From Mytilisepta virgata (taxonomy: Eukaryota; Mollusca; Bivalvia; Mytilida; Mytilidae): DNA of 64,000 nt. The stretch covers positions 34,525,528 through 34,589,527 of the forward strand of contig CM051520.1 in the NCBI GenBank assembly GCA_028015205.1, in the 5' to 3' direction. The notes under the pieces were generated by a model, which was not told where the DNA came from, searched no databases, and was given only the letters and a program-made list of their open reading frames with translations. Position numbers and translations under genes: made by a program. Positions 36,942-46,368 of this stretch are shown here, piece by piece (positions within the stretch are counted from its first letter, which is position 1; every line of letters starts with the position of its first letter).

Positions 36942-37262
36942 TTATAAATTTTGTCTTATTATATCCCTCATTTGTAAATAAAGTGTGGCTCTGTCATAGG
37001 AATCCCTTGTTTTTGTCCAGCTGTTTTCCTCCATCAATATGTCAGCCAGGTCCAAAATGTCACTGTCACAGTCTGAATCTTCGAAGTCGCACTCCTCGGC
37101 ACAAGCATTTAGTTCGACATTGTCCAAAGGTAGTGAATAGTCCTCGGTGCCTTTCAAAAAAGGTGCCTGATATAAGACCATTGTACGCCCATTTATGTCG
37201 CAATGCTTCGATTTGCGAATTCGGTGTGCATTCCATGTTTCAACGACATTTTCAAGCTCTCT
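36942..37262 (-). CDS. Integrase-type transposase, second coding exon (C-terminus)
   Basis: On the minus strand the acceptor TTTCTGTTTCAG ends at 37263. The exon opens RELENVVETWNAHRIR and continues KHCDINGRTMVLYQAPF and GTEDYSLPLD, then an acidic C-terminus, ending at the TAA near 36942. WNxHRIR...GRPMVxY..P...G..DY is the conserved tail of the transposase whose core is at 38114-38923. The phase-0 join to 38114 preserves the frame. Confidence 0.78.
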   Translation of the reverse strand, partial: RELENVVETWNAHRIRKSKHCDINGRTMVLYQAPFLKGTEDYSLPLDNVELNACAEECDFEDSDCDSDILDLADILMEENSWTKTRDSYDRATLYLQMRDIIRQNL

Positions 37263-38113
37263 CTGAAACAGAAATAACTTGATAAAAGGGGTGTTAAAAT
37301 ACAGTCTCTTCGATTAAAATCTAATTTGTTTAATGAAGACACGTGCAATTAACAGAGACACTTCTTATTTCTTCTTCACGGACCTACCTGAAATTATATC
37401 ATGATGATTCAATTTGGTTTGTATGACGTTTTTTAGATTGATAAATTAGTAAGATTATTTTCTAATAAATAGATTTCTCTGTTGTTATGACGCGTCACGT
37501 GCTTCTTGGATAAATTTCAAGGCCATCTAAAATTACAATCATTCCTTAATTTGTTTGCAACAAGTAACACACAAACGCCAAGGACTGTCTTAGATATATG
37601 TTTTTACTGGCATGGAACCTTTATTTTTCATGCAATTTCCGTTTGCCTTTTTTTATTCCTTTCACAATAACGTTAATGCCAGTAAATTTAAGCTCGCCAT
37701 ATAACTTTTTTGCGAGATAAAAAGGGGATTGGGGTAAATTAAAACAATGCTGCCTATAATTAGAGAACTTATACTTTATGTCCGATTTAGATGGGAATTT
37801 TTATTTTGCCATAAGAATCCTTATGAAATTCCTGTTTAAATGATATTTAACCGTTCTAACATAGCTTATTTTGTTTCAGAGATAAAAGGGTCAAAAGATA
37901 TTTTACAAGGGCCAGTGCTTGCAAATGTTTGGAAAAAAATTGCTAGTTTAATAGTCTTAAAGGAATGATTTTTTTCTATAAAATGTCTTTTTTGTAGTAG
38001 GTTTTTATACTGAAACATAACATGTTAAACTATATCAAATTAAGCGTTTGGAATAGTTCTTCGTTGATTCTTTTTGATTAAAGATGATACTTATATATCA
38101 TATTCTATCTTAC
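37263..38113 (-). other. Intron of the transposase gene
   Basis: Bounded on the minus strand by donor AGA|GTAAGATAG and acceptor TTTCTGTTTCAG|AGA; 851 bp, phase 0. AT-rich. On the opposite strand at about 37879 there is a splice-acceptor-like TTATTTTGTTTCAG followed by a 29-codon open frame, mentioned as a finding. Confidence 0.7.
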
Positions 38114-38704
38114 TCTGATAATATCCATGAAAAAATATTGTATCAGACTTTTGTCGATGAAGTCGCCATTGAAGTAGCCATCTTGCTTCATCTGTTCAAA
38201 GAATTCCACCCAAAACTGTACACATTCTTTTCTAAGTATTCCCCACCAGCTCTCTATACGTTGATTGTGTTGACTTGTTCCATAGAGAAAAGCTGTTCTG
38301 CTTCCAGGACCATTCCTCCTTAAGAATGACTGCATTTCAGCAATATATCTGTTTTCGGTTCCCATGTCTGGTCGTATTGAATGTGGTACCCTTTCTAAAG
38401 AAGTCAAAGCCTCTACATAAAATCCGGCTACAATTCTTGGGTTATTATTGCTTCTACCAACACGTAACCAAATTATAAACCTTGAAAACCCATCTATACA
38501 TCCGTTGACACAAATTCCATACGGTTTTAACTTATTATATGAGTCAAGGTGCCATATGTAGTTAGGACTCTTGGATCTATAGTGCCTTCTTTTTAGTTTG
38601 CGCTTAACTCTCGCAGCAACGCCAGAAGGATCCAATATGCTTAATAGAATTTTTACCATCTCCTTTTGGACAACAAAACCATTCTGTAAGCATCTCGAAT
38701 GCAT
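38114..38704 (-). CDS. Integrase-core (rve) transposase, catalytic exon
   Basis: Catalytic triad D54 (WHLDSYNKLKPYG), D113 (IRPDMGTEN) and E151 (NQRIESWWGILR), an RNase-H-fold DDE enzyme. The segment NYIWHLDSYNKLKPYGICVN, then GCIDGFSRFIIWL, is the hallmark of a widespread animal 'integrase core' protein family that I assign to IS3EU-like transposons. Upstream residues (KGFVV-like QNGFVVQKEMVKILLSILDP) are its pre-core. The first methionine shown is only the residue after an in-frame TAG. The true protein continues N-terminally at 38705-38923. It would cut and join transposon ends in the nucleus. Confidence 0.85.
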
Positions 38705-38923
38705 CTAACGGTATCCATGGAGACAACTAGATGACTTTAGTGGTTCGAAGATAAACATTGCAACTTGAAAAACATCAGAAAAATTCTTTCGTCTGTACAA
38801 TCCATACGAAGCTAAGCGTCTTTTCAAAGTTCTCATAGATAAAATAACCCTATGTCTTTGAGCTAACAAACCAAGAATTTCTTCATAGGCTAAAGTAGGT
38901 TGAAATAATGATAGCAAAATCAT
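38705..38923 (-). pseudogene. N-terminal part of the transposase, separated by a nonsense codon
   Basis: Encodes YEEILGLLAQRHRVILSMRTLKRRL and SYGLYRRKNF, ending CLHGYR, then TAG, then MHSRCLQNG in the same frame. Family members have a Trp in place of the stop, so a TGG-to-TAG change best explains it. The helical N-terminus resembles a helix-turn-helix (MRTLKRRL). An acceptor-like TTATTACAG lies just upstream (near 38951), so an earlier exon probably existed. The copy is inactive unless the stop is read through. Confidence 0.75.
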
Positions 38924-39714
38924 TTGGGGTCATGATTATTCGATCTGAAACCTGTAATAAAATAAACTAATTTAAAATGTGACTACTTAATTGAAGAGAT
39001 TTGTGAACTAGTATAACCATCGAGCATCGTGGGTCGAGTGTTAATCTTAAATTAGTAAAATTAATCACAGTGACCAATGACTGGCGATAAGTATCGCTAA
39101 AGAAATGAAAGTACGGTTTTCACCTTTGATGTGACGTCATGGTAATAATCTATATGTTACGGGTGTGAATAATCGATAAATTATGGCTAGTTTATACGGC
39201 CATAACTAAGGCCATAAAAATATTATTGACTTTTTTTAGTACTCGATGAACATTGTTTCCAATTATCCTCTCAGTGACGTCGATGATAATAAGATATAAC
39301 GTCTATCTAGTACCAAAAAAAACGTCAAAGGTTTATATGTATCAAGTAAAAAAACAAATGAGGAACTGTGTAATAAAATCCCCGTAGCCCAGTTACAACA
39401 CCATAACTTTACACGACAGAAGAAAACATCACTTGAGTTTCAGTGCATTAAAACAAACTTAATGTACCCCTCTTACGAACAAATAACCCATTTACATTGG
39501 AATTCATAAAAAAGGAATAAGAAATACAAGCGTCTAATTGAATAGTAACTTCGGTTTGACCACTGTTCCTAATTACTTTTCTCTGTATTATTACAGTCAA
39601 TAAAATTTTACCTATGTTCAAAAATTACCTTAATTTCCTATAGCATGTTTGTCCAGCAGGATCGTATTGACCTTCTATAAAGCATAATGTGCCCATGCCA
39701 ATTAGAACACGTGT

Positions 39715-39990
39715 CACTAGTGCACACAATATAGTAACTCGTGCGCACAAGTTAGTTACTCGTGCGCACAAGTTGTGTAACTCGTGCGCACAAGTTGTGT
39801 AACTCGTGCGCACAAGTTGTGTAACTCATGCGCACAAGATAGTAACTCGTGCGCACAAGTTAGTAACTCGTGCGCACAAGTTGTGTAACTTGTGCGCACA
39901 AGATAGTAACTCGTGCGCACAAGTTAGTAATTTGTGCGCGCAAGTTGTAACTTTTTTTTTTTTTTTGCATGGCACTCCAGGGCTTCCGTA
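39715..39990. repeat. Right inverted end and palindrome array of the 7.1-kb transposon
   Basis: Mirror image of 32879-33112: AGTAACTCGTGCGCACAAGTT units, then GTTGTAAC, a T16 run, and GCATGGCACTCCAGGGCTTC ending CGTA. Unit number differs from the left end. Confidence 0.85.
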
Positions 39991-42004
39991 CTTAATTCTA
40001 TATTTTATACAGAGAAAGATTTGTCTTCTTAAATAAAGGTTTATTAAACAGAATGTATTTGCATAGTGTGTTTTCTAGAGAACATCAAGAAATAGGTAAA
40101 AAGGAGCCCAGTTTGAATAACTCATAAGTAATGTGTATTCTAAACTTTTTTTAGATGAGATGTTATTTTAATATTTTCTTCTTTTTTTCTTTTTTTTTTT
40201 GTCTTTATTCATTTTTATTATTCATTTTTATTAATTGAATCCGTTCATTAATATTCTTTTGCTCGAACTTGGCGAAGGCACTTTCCTCCGTGTCAGTGAA
40301 ATGTATAGTAGACATAGTCAAATTTACTCTTTCCTATAGAATTTGTTGGATTTGTCTCCCTTACTACACTACATATACAACTGCATCATTAAAATATCAA
40401 TTTTAATAGAAAATGAATTTAGAGAGGATGGCTTGTAGCATGTCTGCACTAACATAGTTTAGAATATGAAATGGATTGAAATGGATTGGAGTAGGCTGGC
40501 AGAAAAGTGGCGTGTAGTATCTAACTTTATTTATCACGCCTTCTTATCTCTCTTACGCATAACACATGTAACAATTGATAATGTTAAATATTCTCATACT
40601 ATATTTTATTTAAAAATCCAAGAATGTGATTCGCTGTAATATTATTTCTTTAGGGTTCGTTTAATTCTAGCTTGTTACATTTTTCGAGTATAGCTGTAAA
40701 ATCAGCTATGAAGTAATTTTCAATCTCTTTCGTAACCAATATTACTTTTGAGCAGATTTTTCAAACAACTGTATGTATGTATCTAAATGGGGTTATACAA
40801 ATACATCAAACGGGAACTATTTCACGAATTGACAATCCCCGAATTTCGAAAATACTTTGTGTATTCTAGAAATTTGACCATAACAAATTTCAAGTGGTAT
40901 GAATTTGAGAGATAAGTGGCCGTGTTTATAACAATCAGAATAATTAAGCTCCAAAGTAGGTTTCGTGATGCACAAGATGTACACATTTGGTCGATTTACG
41001 ACTCATTTTCCTTCTTCTCCCTTTCCCTTTGTCCAGACCTGTGGGATATTCTGATTTGCTGCCGAAAAGTTTTAGGGGTAGAGGTCCAAAAGGGTTTGAA
41101 TCGGTCAATGTGCATTGAAGATATTTTGGTATGTTTGTATGTGTGCTGTACATGTTGTTATGGCTTTTTCATATAATGAATTCTTTTCTGCCAATTTTGA
41201 TGTGCAAGATGTGCACATTTCGTCGATTTACGAGTTGTTAGTCATGTCAGTTGTATTCAAGGCCTAAAATATTGACAAAAGAATATCGCAAAATGTTCAA
41301 AATATTTTTGACTCGCCTCACTCGTCAAATTTACAATGGTATTCAATAGTTACAGAAGTATTGTTATGCTATTATAATGATTATATTTTCATATACTGCA
41401 TGCACATTCATCTTCAGATTTCCAGATCTATATGTAGTTTTCAGGTAATACTGAGTTCAATGTATGCATGTTATTGGAAAATTGTCGGACGTGAAAAAAA
41501 AATCATTGATAATGGATTTAATTCTGATGGTATTACAATGTATACCACCTGGCCGCCATATTATTTCACAATCTGGTTCATTTACTGAGAATTTCGGTCA
41601 CTACATATATCATTTTCTATTACCCATTTTCCTACCGAGGTCCCTGGTTCTCTCCGGGTATTCCGGCTTCCTGCACCAATAAAAACTGGCCACCGCAAAA
41701 TAGCCAAATGTGCTGAAAACGGCGTAAAACCCCAAATAAAACAAATAAAACAAATCTATTACCCATAGTGCAGACACATAACACACATATTAAGGATTCT
41801 GCGGAAATCGTCAATAAGATCAGATATTTTTTTTTTTATTTTCCAAATCAGGTCCCCAGGGAGGAGGGAGTGGGGATTTACATTTAACAAAAATTATTTT
41901 TTCACACATTTCGTTTCAGAACAAGCACTTTTTTTTCAAATAACAAGTACATGTATTAGCACATGACATACTTTTATACAAGTATATAAAGTTCGATGCA
42001 TAAT
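39991..42004. other. Intergenic stretch before the Polinton
   Basis: AT-rich, without a supported gene. A direct repeat is visible: CACAAGATGTACACATTTGG with TCGATTTACGA (40971) and TGCAAGATGTGCACATTTCG with TCGATTTACGA (41202). The last six bases (41999-42004, CATAAT) are the Polinton target duplication. Confidence 0.5.
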
Positions 42005-42537
42005 AGTAGTATATGGGCACAATTCAGTTATCATTTGACATGTTTGAGGTGGTGGAGCTGAGGTGGTGGAGCCGGAAGTGGCGTCAACCGGAAATGACGT
42101 CACCGGAAGTGACGTGACCGGAACCGGAAGTCATGTGACCGGAAACAGAAGCGGTTTTTGCGCGCATGCGCAACCGGAAGTAGGGGGTTTTCCCGCCATT
42201 TGTTTACGGAAGTGACGTAAGTCACGTGCTAGGACCCGGATGTGTGATCTGCGCATGTTCAGGAACCGGAAGTGGTTTTTGCGCGCACGCGCAACCGGAA
42301 GTAGGGTGTTTTTCCCTCATTTGTTGACGGAAGTGACGTAAGTCACGTACTGGGACCCGGATGTGTGGTCTGAGCATGTTCAGGCGGAACCGGAAGTGGT
42401 TGGTGCAACCGGAAGTAGTGGATTTTCTCACCGTTTGTTGACGGAAGTGACGCAAGTTACGTGCTGAAGTCCAAAGGGGGAGCTCCTCTATAGGGGAGAT
42501 AACTTTTCCCCGCATATTCTCCTCCAACAATACAAGG
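42005..42537. repeat. Left terminal inverted repeat of the Polinton
   Basis: Reverse complement of about 57519-58048. It holds about three ~115-bp subunits made of ACCGGAAGT, TGACGTAAGTCACGTG, GCGCATGCGCAACCGGAAGT and TTTTCCCGCCATTTGTT. The word CCGGAAGT occurs eight times. The inner edge is GGGGAGATAACTTTTCCCCG, then CATATTCTCCTCC. A partial duplication (GAGGTGGTGGAGC twice near 42048-42072) is present only on the left. Confidence 0.92.
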
Positions 42538-42560
42538 AGGAGATAATTTTTCCTTTCTTA

Positions 42561-42646
42561 TAACAATCCAAAGATACTTATATTAGATATAGTAAATTTA
42601 TACTATGCTGTATACGACGCATTTCAAGAAGTTACCTCTCATCAGT
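42561..42646. repeat. 85-bp sequence inverted at 59164-59248, outside the element
   Basis: TAACAATCCAAAGATACTTA...CTCATCAG matches the reverse complement of 59164-59248 with about six differences. It lies just inside the left terminal repeat but has no counterpart at the same place inside the right one. Confidence 0.8.
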
Positions 42647-42659
42647 TATTTAAAAAACT

Positions 42660-42830
42660 GAAATCTACATAATTTTCTATTTTTCTAACTTTTCTATTTT
42701 TTTTCTTTCTTTCTATTTATATTATTTTTTTTTCTATTTAATTTGTTTTATTTTTATCATATTTTTTATTATTATTATTTTTTATTATTATTATTTTTTA
42801 TTTTTTATATTTTTGGTATCCATGTTGGAT
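42660..42830. repeat. T-rich tract
   Basis: Long TTTTTCTATTTTT and TTATTATTATTTTT runs. It mirrors the A-rich tract at 57250-57421 next to the right terminal repeat. Confidence 0.8.
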
Positions 42831-42889
42831 TACGCAATACCGTTAATGTGACGTCATGGACATTTCCATTAGAAAACAGATTGAAACAT

Positions 42890-43040
42890 GTCGGTGGACG
42901 CGGTCGTGAGCGAAGACACCCATGGTGCTCTCTTTTACGTCCGCGTTCAGGAAAAATGGAAAATTTCGGTGGACACGGACCTGAGCGAACACACCCATGG
43001 TGCTTATACAGATGAACATTTATACATATCGTCTTGAACT
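42890..43040 (+). promoter_or_regulatory. Putative promoter of the zinc-finger/polymerase gene
   Basis: The word CACCCATGGTGCT appears twice (about 42918 and 42991), the first followed by TTTTACGTCCGCGTTC. The same GTGCT...CACGTCCGCGTTC precedes the CARD gene at 56455-56482. TATACATATCGTCTT at 43022 compares with TATATATATCGTCTT at 56484. Shared spacing before two start codons suggests a conserved promoter. Confidence 0.5.
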
Positions 43041-43268
43041 ATGTTCTCTTGCGAGAAGTGCAGTAAGACGTTTACCGAGAAGAGAAACCTGCTTCGCCAC
43101 CAGAAGACACATGCTGTTGCGGACCAGACGTATTCATGCCAAGTATGTGGAAAGGAGTTTGCTAGGGCCGACATCCGGAAACGCCACGAAGCTACCCACC
43201 AGCAGATTGAGCTTGAAAAGCCAGATGGGTCAGGCCGCGCAATTGTTTTCCTGTTACAGAAGTCATGA
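43041..43268 (+). CDS. C2H2 zinc-finger leader exon of the polymerase gene
   Basis: Two C2H2 fingers: CEKCSKTFTEKRNLLRHQKTH and CQVCGKEFARADIRKRHEATH. The second is nearly the same as the first finger upstream of the polymerase at 46388 (CQVCGKEFARADTIKRHQESH). The last residues before the stop are encoded by the 465-bp direct repeat, so the true reading probably ended or continued differently before the insertion. In animal Polintons, PolB commonly has N-terminal zinc fingers, so I read this as the detached start of that protein. Confidence 0.65.
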   Translation: MFSCEKCSKTFTEKRNLLRHQKTHAVADQTYSCQVCGKEFARADIRKRHEATHQQIELEKPDGSGRAIVFLLQKS

Positions 43269-43692
43269 AATAATAGGCTGCCATTAAGTCTGTACGTTTC
43301 GTTGAAACATGGGAGATGGCTCAAAACGATCGCCATACAATGGCACATATCCAGTTAAAATCTCGGGGTGTGAAGTCAGTCTACTTTTTCCGTAATTTGA
43401 GAAATCACGAGCCATGGTAAAAAAGTCTCCTTCCGCAAAGTAAAATGTACCTCTTTCATGCTCTCCATGTAGAATAAAAATTTTCTCGGTTTTATTCATT
43501 TAATCCTTTCAATATTTCTATGTCAAATGTCTCAGGTAAATACGCCTTTAAAACAACAATAGTTATTCAGTTATCATGGTTGGTTTTGTTACAGTAGGTC
43601 CATATATCATGGTGCAATTATAATTTTTTTAATGTTTTAATGGACTTCTTTCGTATCCCTCAGGTCAAAGTTCATTGCAGGTCTTGAGCCAT
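43227..43692. repeat. Direct repeat copy A (~465 bp)
   Basis: Runs from GGGTCAGGCCGCGCAATTG to GGTCTTGAGCCA and is nearly identical to 45906-46368. On the minus strand it contains a 71-codon frame (43499-43284, IFILHGEHERGTFYFAEGDF), identical in copy B apart from two or three residues. The product is not recognised. Confidence 0.88.
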
Positions 43693-44885
43693 ATTGAAAT
43701 ATGACATATAAATTTTCTCTACATTATGGTATTTTTTTGGTGCGGAAGCTTTTCCTGAACATAACTGTGCAATATTTTTCAGATCTGAAAGAAAATAAGA
43801 AAGATTCAGCATAAATTTGGGCATAAAGCAAACATGTTTATATCATGAATAAAAACCAAAAATCAGTGAAAAAACCAAGATTCATTACTGATATATTTAG
43901 AGCCTCAGTTTACTCTTTGGAACTCACTAATGCCTTCTAAAATTATCATTAATAATTATACTTTTAAAAAAATCATATAACAGACAAATAAAGGTAACTT
44001 TTTATATTTTTTTAGGCTGAAATATTGCAAATTTTGAAAATTATTATCCGTCATTTTAAAAGTTTCAGCTTGAAATTTTCACATGCTCACAAAAAAGTTC
44101 AATATTTTTTAACTAATAGCTAGATTGTGTAAAGACGAATCTAAAATGGGGTCAACTGTCAAAGTCTGCCCAGTATTAACAATTTTACAGCTATTTAAAA
44201 ATTTACAGTTTCTATGTCTGAGAAATGTAAACATCTTGAAGGCGAACAAATTATGATTTTATATGAATTATGATGTCATAACTTTATGACGTCACCAAGT
44301 ATTGTAAAACACAATTAGTCCTATCCTTAACATTTCAACGATAAATGATTAAAGAAAAAAATATTAATCTACAAGTAGTAACCAAGGATTTGCATTGAGG
44401 AAAAAATGCATAGCAACCAAGGAGAATGAATTTTTTTCCATTACACAATCACATGTGCACTTTTAAATAATTCATCAGTATGTGTATAAGTGTATAAGCT
44501 TATAAATTTACAGGAACAATAGGACAGTCCATTTTGCTGCCTGATATTAAAAGTTTAAAAACCAAATAAATTCAGTAATACATGTACATTTAAGTTACAT
44601 GCTGTCATAATGAGTTACTCCCCTTTACAATTGACAAACTGCAAATTCTAAATCACAAGAATTTATTCAACCTGTTATTGGTAAATGTTGGTTTAAAATT
44701 CTTGTTCAAAGGGATTTGTGGATGATATAGGTCTCTTTGCATCTATTTCCATTAAATACATTCATCTAATGTTACAATTATTTATCTGTAGTTTTCAATG
44801 CAACCACCTGTTCGTGTTTACAATATTGTCCTTGTTACATGACATGTGTAACAGTAGAGCATGATTTGTCTCCCAAAATTACCTA

Positions 44886-44960
44886 CCGCACCAACCGGGG
44901 ATCGAACCCGGAACCTTTGGTTCGGTAGTCCACCGCTCTACCGACTGAGCTAAAGGAGTA
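44886..44960 (-). ncRNA. tRNA-like Pol III promoter unit within TRIM LTR 1
   Basis: On the minus strand, TAGCTCAGTCGGTAGAGC is a good A box and forms a D-arm. GGTTCGATCCC is a perfect B box within a T-arm CCGGG-TTCGATC-CCCGG. The anticodon arm pairs over only about three bases and there is no acceptor stem, so this is a tRNA-derived promoter, not a functional tRNA. Confidence 0.75.
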
Positions 44961-45189
44961 CTCCACTAGCGCAGCTAATGGAGGGTGGTTATAAACCTGT
45001 TACGGTTCTATAACTTCTATATTAATCAAGGGAAGCCTGTTACACTTCCCCCACCTCAAGAGTCATCGTCCTACGATGACGATATCCAACTTCAACCCTT
45101 TTGCCAACTAGCCCTTTTTGACAACCATGGGTTTTTTAGTTGGGCGCCAATGTAACAGTAGAGCATGATTTGTCTCCCAAAATTACCTA

Positions 45190-45264
45190 CCGCACCAACC
45201 GGGGATCGAACCCGGAACCTTTGGTTCGGTAGTCCACCGCTCTACCGACTGAGCTAAAGGAGTA
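45190..45264 (-). ncRNA. tRNA-like Pol III promoter unit within TRIM LTR 2
   Basis: Same sequence as in LTR 1 at an offset of 304 bp. In minus-strand orientation this is the 5' LTR, so its A and B boxes would sit upstream of the primer-binding site and could drive transcription of the element. Confidence 0.75.
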
Positions 45265-45905
45265 CTCCACTAGCGCAGCTAATGGAGGGTGGTTATAAAC
45301 CTGTTACGGTTCTATAACTTCTATATTAATCAAGGGAAGCCCGTTACACATGTATGTAGTCTCGCCAAAATTGATACATCTAAATAAAAAGCATGTGTTT
45401 CCTGCTTATAGTGAGAATTTTTCATCATACAATAACTGACCTGTAATATATTATTAATAGCAATGCAAAATCCCTGTGTATTTATTCACACAAACACATG
45501 TGTTTCAATGTTTACATCATACATATTACAACTTCCGGTTTGGGGGGGGGGGGGGGTATTTGGGTTTCTAGAATTTTAAGGAATGACAATTTTTTTTTAA
45601 AGATTTTAGTAAAAAGAACAATAATTTTTTCATTTTACTTTATAATACATGTAAAAAAAATTATTGCACAAGATTTACATTACATATGGACTGTTCAAAT
45701 TTAGAAAACCCCATTTTCACCTCTTTTGCATTCTTTTTTAAAGCATTACATTAAAGTTTTGGACCGTATGCAAATATTTTATACTTTTTGTGTTAAATAC
45801 ATACTTAAGGAATTATACTGATCCTAGTTTCTCCATCAGTTGTTTACAGGATAGATCAACATCACAAAATATTCCTTTACACACGTTTGAGATCATGACG
45901 TCAAG

Positions 45906-46368
45906 TTGGGTCAGGCCGCGCAATTGTTTTCCTGTTACAGAAGTCATGAAATAATAGGCTGCCATTAAGTCTGTACGTTCCATTGAAACATGGGAGAAGA
46001 CTCAAAACGATCGCCATACAATGGCACATATCCAGTTAAAATCTCGGGGTGTGAAGTCAGTCTACTTTTTCCGTAATTTGAGAAATCACGAGCCATGGTA
46101 AAAAAGTCTCCTTCCGCAAAGTAAAATGTACCTCTTTCATGCTCTCCATGTAGAATAAAAATTTTCTCGGTTTTATTCATTTAATCCTTTCAATATTTCT
46201 ATGTCAAATGTCTCAGGTAAGTACGCCTTTAAAACAACACTAGTTATTCAGTTATCATGGTTGGTTTTGTTACAGTAGGTCCATATATCATGGTGCAATT
46301 ATAATTTTTTTTTAATGGACTTCTTTCGTATCCCTCAGGTCAAAGTTCATTGCAGGTCTTGAGCCAGA
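45906..46368. repeat. Direct repeat copy B (~465 bp)
   Basis: Matches 43227-43692 with a few substitutions and a shorter T-run near 46305. Its end passes straight into the polymerase frame (LEPDAAQSFACQVCG), so it abuts coding sequence. Confidence 0.88.

Larger units (their letters stand above)
32879..39990 (-). mobile_element. 7.1-kb DNA transposon with integrase-type transposase (IS3EU-like)
   Basis: The left end begins TACGGAAGCCCTGGAGTGCC and the right end closes with its reverse complement. Inside each end lies an A- or T-run and then an array of palindromic GCGCACAAG units in mirrored orientation. Between the ends the only recognisable gene is a two-exon integrase-core transposase on the minus strand. 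The ends fit the TAY...RTA type that I recall for the IS3EU superfamily. The six flanking bases on each side (TATTCT and CTTAAT) do not match, so the target duplication has decayed or the ends come from different copies. Later insertions (MITE at 34880, bivalve repeats) lie inside. Confidence 0.7.
44847..45348 (-). mobile_element. TRIM: miniature LTR retrotransposon, 502 bp
   Basis: Two 198-bp direct repeats (44847-45044 and 45151-45348) begin TGTAACAG and end TTACA, and differ by one base. The 106-bp interior, read on the minus strand, starts with TTGGCGCCCAACTAAAAAAC directly after the 5' LTR, a primer-binding-site-like sequence. It ends with GAGGTGGGGGAAG directly before the 3' LTR, a polypurine tract. 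The flanks on both sides are CATG (44843-44846, 45349-45352), a 4-bp target duplication. There is no coding capacity. One mismatch between LTRs means a young insertion. Confidence 0.88.
43693..45905. mobile_element. 2.2-kb insertion between the direct repeats
   Basis: No homology to Polinton genes. AT-rich, with a TGATGTCATAACTTTATGACGTCA inverted word near 44270 (CRE-like) and a G-run at 45540. It contains the 502-bp TRIM at 44847-45348. The two flanking 465-bp repeats suggest an LTR-like element or a duplication; the outer flanks share AGCCAGATG (left of A, end of B). Confidence 0.55.

Noticed and set aside
44886..44960. A true tRNA gene
   Set aside because: D-arm and T-arm are good, but the acceptor stem is missing and the anticodon stem pairs poorly. 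Two exact copies lie in LTR-like repeats, so it is a promoter-type tRNA relic.
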